Of a DNA stretch of 15,070 nt, positions 12,924-15,070 are shown one piece after another. Under the pieces are notes generated by a model. It saw only the letters and a program-made list of their open reading frames with translations. It was not told where the DNA came from and did not search any database. The stretch's first letter is position 1, and each line of letters opens with the position of its first letter. Source of the stretch: Prevotella sp. UBA2755 (GTDB lineage Bacteria; Bacteroidota; Bacteroidia; Bacteroidales; Bacteroidaceae). The position numbers and the translations under genes were made by a program. Where the stretch lies: contig DEJF01000051.1 in assembly GCA_002353225.1 (NCBI GenBank), forward strand, positions 22,849 through 37,918. The letters run 5' to 3'.

Positions 12924-15070
12924 ATGAGAACGAATATGAAAAGACTTTTTTGCTTATGCAGTATGGTATTGATGGTGCTGTTTATGTTTCCACTAACCAC
13001 CACAGGTGTGACAATTGAGGTTTTGACGCCAGGAACACTAGAACAAGTGGTTGACAACTCTGATGAGCCATCGTTTAAGGACTTGAAGATTGTCGGGCAG
13101 ATGAATGCTGTTGACATTAAATACCTAAGAAATGGTTCGGGTAGAATTGCTACAGTGGAAAATCTTGATCTGAGTGATGCCGTCATTGTGAGCAGCAGTG
13201 AAGCGTATGCAACGGTCAGCTATAGCGACAATAGCAATACCATGGACAACTATGTCATAACGTTCTATGCCTCTGAAGAGAACAGAAAGGAAGTTTCCTC
13301 TTCAAGCAATATGTTAGGTGGTAATAACTTCACGATCAATTACTACAGCAACCAACTCGCAGGTGCCTTTGCCAATAAGACCTACAAGAAAGTGGTCATG
13401 CCTAAGAATGTACAGGAAGTCGGTCCGATGACTTTTTTCCAGTGCAAAGACCTCACGAGTGTTGAGTTTTCCAGTCCTGTTGAGGTGATAGAGGAGAGGG
13501 CTTTTGAGTCATGTGTCAGTCTGATGGATATAGACTTAAGCAAGGTCAAGACTCTTGGAAAAAGTGCTTTTGCAGGATGTGAAAGCCTGCGCGGGAATGA
13601 AGAACAGACAATAGACTTGTCTTCAATAGAGTATATTCCAGACAATGCTTTTGGTGATACATATTATAATAGTAAGTGGTGCTACTGTACAGCCTTTAAG
13701 CATGTCGTTTTTTCTAGACTGTTAAAGCGTATTGGTGCACGGGCTTTCTATAATTGTGAGAGTTTAGTGGAGGTGAATCTTCCTGAGGGATTGGAAGAGA
13801 TTGGCATTTATGCTTTTTATGGCTGCAAATCATTAGCGACAGTCAATATTCCATCCTCTGTCCAGAAATTCGATTATGACATGTTTGGCAATACGCCTTG
13901 GCTTAGTACTCTTCCTGCCGAAGACGGGGTCATCTATCTGAATAATATTGCTGTGAGGTGCATGAATAATGAATGGGCAGACTTTAGTATTACTATTCGT
14001 GATGGGACTGAGTCAATTGCTCCAAACTTTATGGCAGAAGATAGTAAGAGATTTCTTACAAGTGTGGTCTTGCCACAAACGATTAAGAGAATTGGAGGAG
14101 GTGCTTTTAATGGCTGCTATAATCTGACAAGTATCAACTTCCCAGAGGGTTTGGAAAGTATTGAGGATGAGTCGCCCCATCAATGGGGTAATGAAGTTTA
14201 TACTTCTGATGAAGGAGCTTTCCAGAACACAGGAATTACATCAGTCGTACTCCCGTCTACTTTAAAGACTATTGGGAGAAATACTTTCTCTGGTTGCGAA
14301 TCGCTTGCGAGTATAACATTGCCTGATGGGTTGGAAGAGATTAGAAGCGCGGCTTTCACGGGTTGTGAGAAACTGACCAGTGTCACACTGCCTGAATCGG
14401 TCAAAAAGATAGGATCTTGTGCTTTTTATGACTGTACATCATTAGTAGGCTCTGTGACTATACCCAAAGGTGTTACGGAGTTGGGTCCTGACATATTTTA
14501 CAATACTAATCTATTCAGTATCGTCTATTTGGCAGAGAATGCTGTTCTTGATCAAGAATACAATAATTCTGGTATTTTATCCGCAGAAAGAGTAACTATT
14601 GGTTCTCAGGTACAATCGCTCCCCAATGGCTTCTTGGCAAATTGCAAAACACTAAAAAAAGTTATCTTTGAAGAACGTGCTGAGAATGCAGAGTTAGTAT
14701 TAGGGGACTGTTGTTTCTCTAACTGTGAGAAACTGACTTCCATAGACCTTCCTAAAACCATTAAAGTTGGAAAAGGTTGCTTTAGTTATACTCCGTTGAC
14801 CACTATCGTCTTCAAAGATGGTTTACAGGAAGTCGGAGAAGAGGCATTTTCGTGTACTCAGCTCACAACAGTTGATCTTGGAAGTAGTGTCACGTCCATC
14901 GGGAAAGGGGCATTTAGTGGATTAGCAGAACTGACAAGCATCAATTGGGGCAATAATCTGAAATATCTTGGCGACCAGGCATTCGCCGGTGATAAAAAAC
15001 TGGAAACAGTGAACCTGCCTGAAGGATTAGAATATTTAGGTTGGAGATGCTTTGAGGAGTCTGGAATTAC
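12924..15070 (+). CDS. BspA-like leucine-rich-repeat surface protein (3' end beyond window)
   Basis: The frame stays open from ATG 12924 to the window edge, at least 715 codons. It opens with a hydrophobic signal (MRTNMKRLFCLCSMVLMVLF) and the N-terminal BspA segment GTLEQVVDNSDEPSFKDLKI, VGQMNAVDIKYLRN and VENLDLSDAVIV. More than a dozen LRR_5 repeats follow with the IG..AF..C..L..V.LP..L pattern, such as RIGARAFYNCESLVEVNLPE, TIGRNTFSGCESLASITLPD and KIGSCAFYDCTSLVGSVTIP. The product is probably secreted or surface-exposed and adhesive, from family knowledge. The ATG at 12936 (MKRL) is an alternative start. The gene is visibly more AT-rich than the helicase before it (one 60-base line at 14041 is about 38% GC, one at 12541 about 57%). 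The C-terminus and any tail motif are not visible. Confidence 0.92.
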   Translation, partial: MRTNMKRLFCLCSMVLMVLFMFPLTTTGVTIEVLTPGTLEQVVDNSDEPSFKDLKIVGQMNAVDIKYLRNGSGRIATVENLDLSDAVIVSSSEAYATVSYSDNSNTMDNYVITFYASEENRKEVSSSSNMLGGNNFTINYYSNQLAGAFANKTYKKVVMPKNVQEVGPMTFFQCKDLTSVEFSSPVEVIEERAFESCVSLMDIDLSKVKTLGKSAFAGCESLRGNEEQTIDLSSIEYIPDNAFGDTYYNSKWCYCTAFKHVVFSRLLKRIGARAFYNCESLVEVNLPEGLEEIGIYAFYGCKSLATVNIPSSVQKFDYDMFGNTPWLSTLPAEDGVIYLNNIAVRCMNNEWADFSITIRDGTESIAPNFMAEDSKRFLTSVVLPQTIKRIGGGAFNGCYNLTSINFPEGLESIEDESPHQWGNEVYTSDEGAFQNTGITSVVLPSTLKTIGRNTFSGCESLASITLPDGLEEIRSAAFTGCEKLTSVTLPESVKKIGSCAFYDCTSLVGSVTIPKGVTELGPDIFYNTNLFSIVYLAENAVLDQEYNNSGILSAERVTIGSQVQSLPNGFLANCKTLKKVIFEERAENAELVLGDCCFSNCEKLTSIDLPKTIKVGKGCFSYTPLTTIVFKDGLQEVGEEAFSCTQLTTVDLGSSVTSIGKGAFSGLAELTSINWGNNLKYLGDQAFAGDKKLETVNLPEGLEYLGWRCFEESGI

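Overview
The window looks like a chromosome segment from a Prevotella-like member of the Bacteroidales. The evidence is several promoters of the Bacteroidetes sigma-ABfr type (TTTG, about 20 bp, TAnnTTTG), two BspA-like leucine-rich-repeat surface proteins, a C-terminal tail of the form YDLQGRRV...GVYI.NGKK, a GGGtGRT-family protein, and AT-rich interspersed repeats. No tRNA, rRNA, CRISPR array, transposase or phage gene is visible.

Left part (1-4040): a tRNA-dihydrouridine synthase (dusB) sits between two copies of an AT-rich interspersed repeat, and the second copy supplies its last codons and stop. After it comes a bidirectional terminator. A short leftward transcription unit (1455-1228) then has its own promoter and terminator but no convincing large ORF, so it is a candidate small RNA or micro-ORF. 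Next is a divergent module of three cysteine-rich proteins: a C_GCAxxG_C_C redox protein leftward, and an IscU/NifU-like protein plus a GGGtGRT protein rightward. The rightward pair forms a tight operon ended by a terminator.

Middle (4040-9117): a secreted BspA-like protein is followed 22 bp later by a 55-residue protein. A long RluA-type pseudouridine synthase runs leftward and carries four stretches of low-complexity, intergenic-repeat-like sequence in frame. A lipoprotein serpin runs rightward and overlaps the 3' end of the next gene.

Right part (9092-15070): a leftward two-gene operon encodes an ECF sigma factor and a membrane-anchored protein joining an anti-sigma-like N-terminus to an outer-membrane beta-barrel. 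A divergent SF1 UPF1/Dna2-type helicase follows, then a second, AT-richer BspA-like gene that runs off the window end.

Three things deserve most attention: the repeats that have entered coding sequences (dusB 3' end, four sites in the pseudouridine synthase, one in the helicase), the uncharacterised Fe-S/thiol module, and the sigma/beta-barrel pair. All functional calls rest on motif recognition by eye, with no database search.
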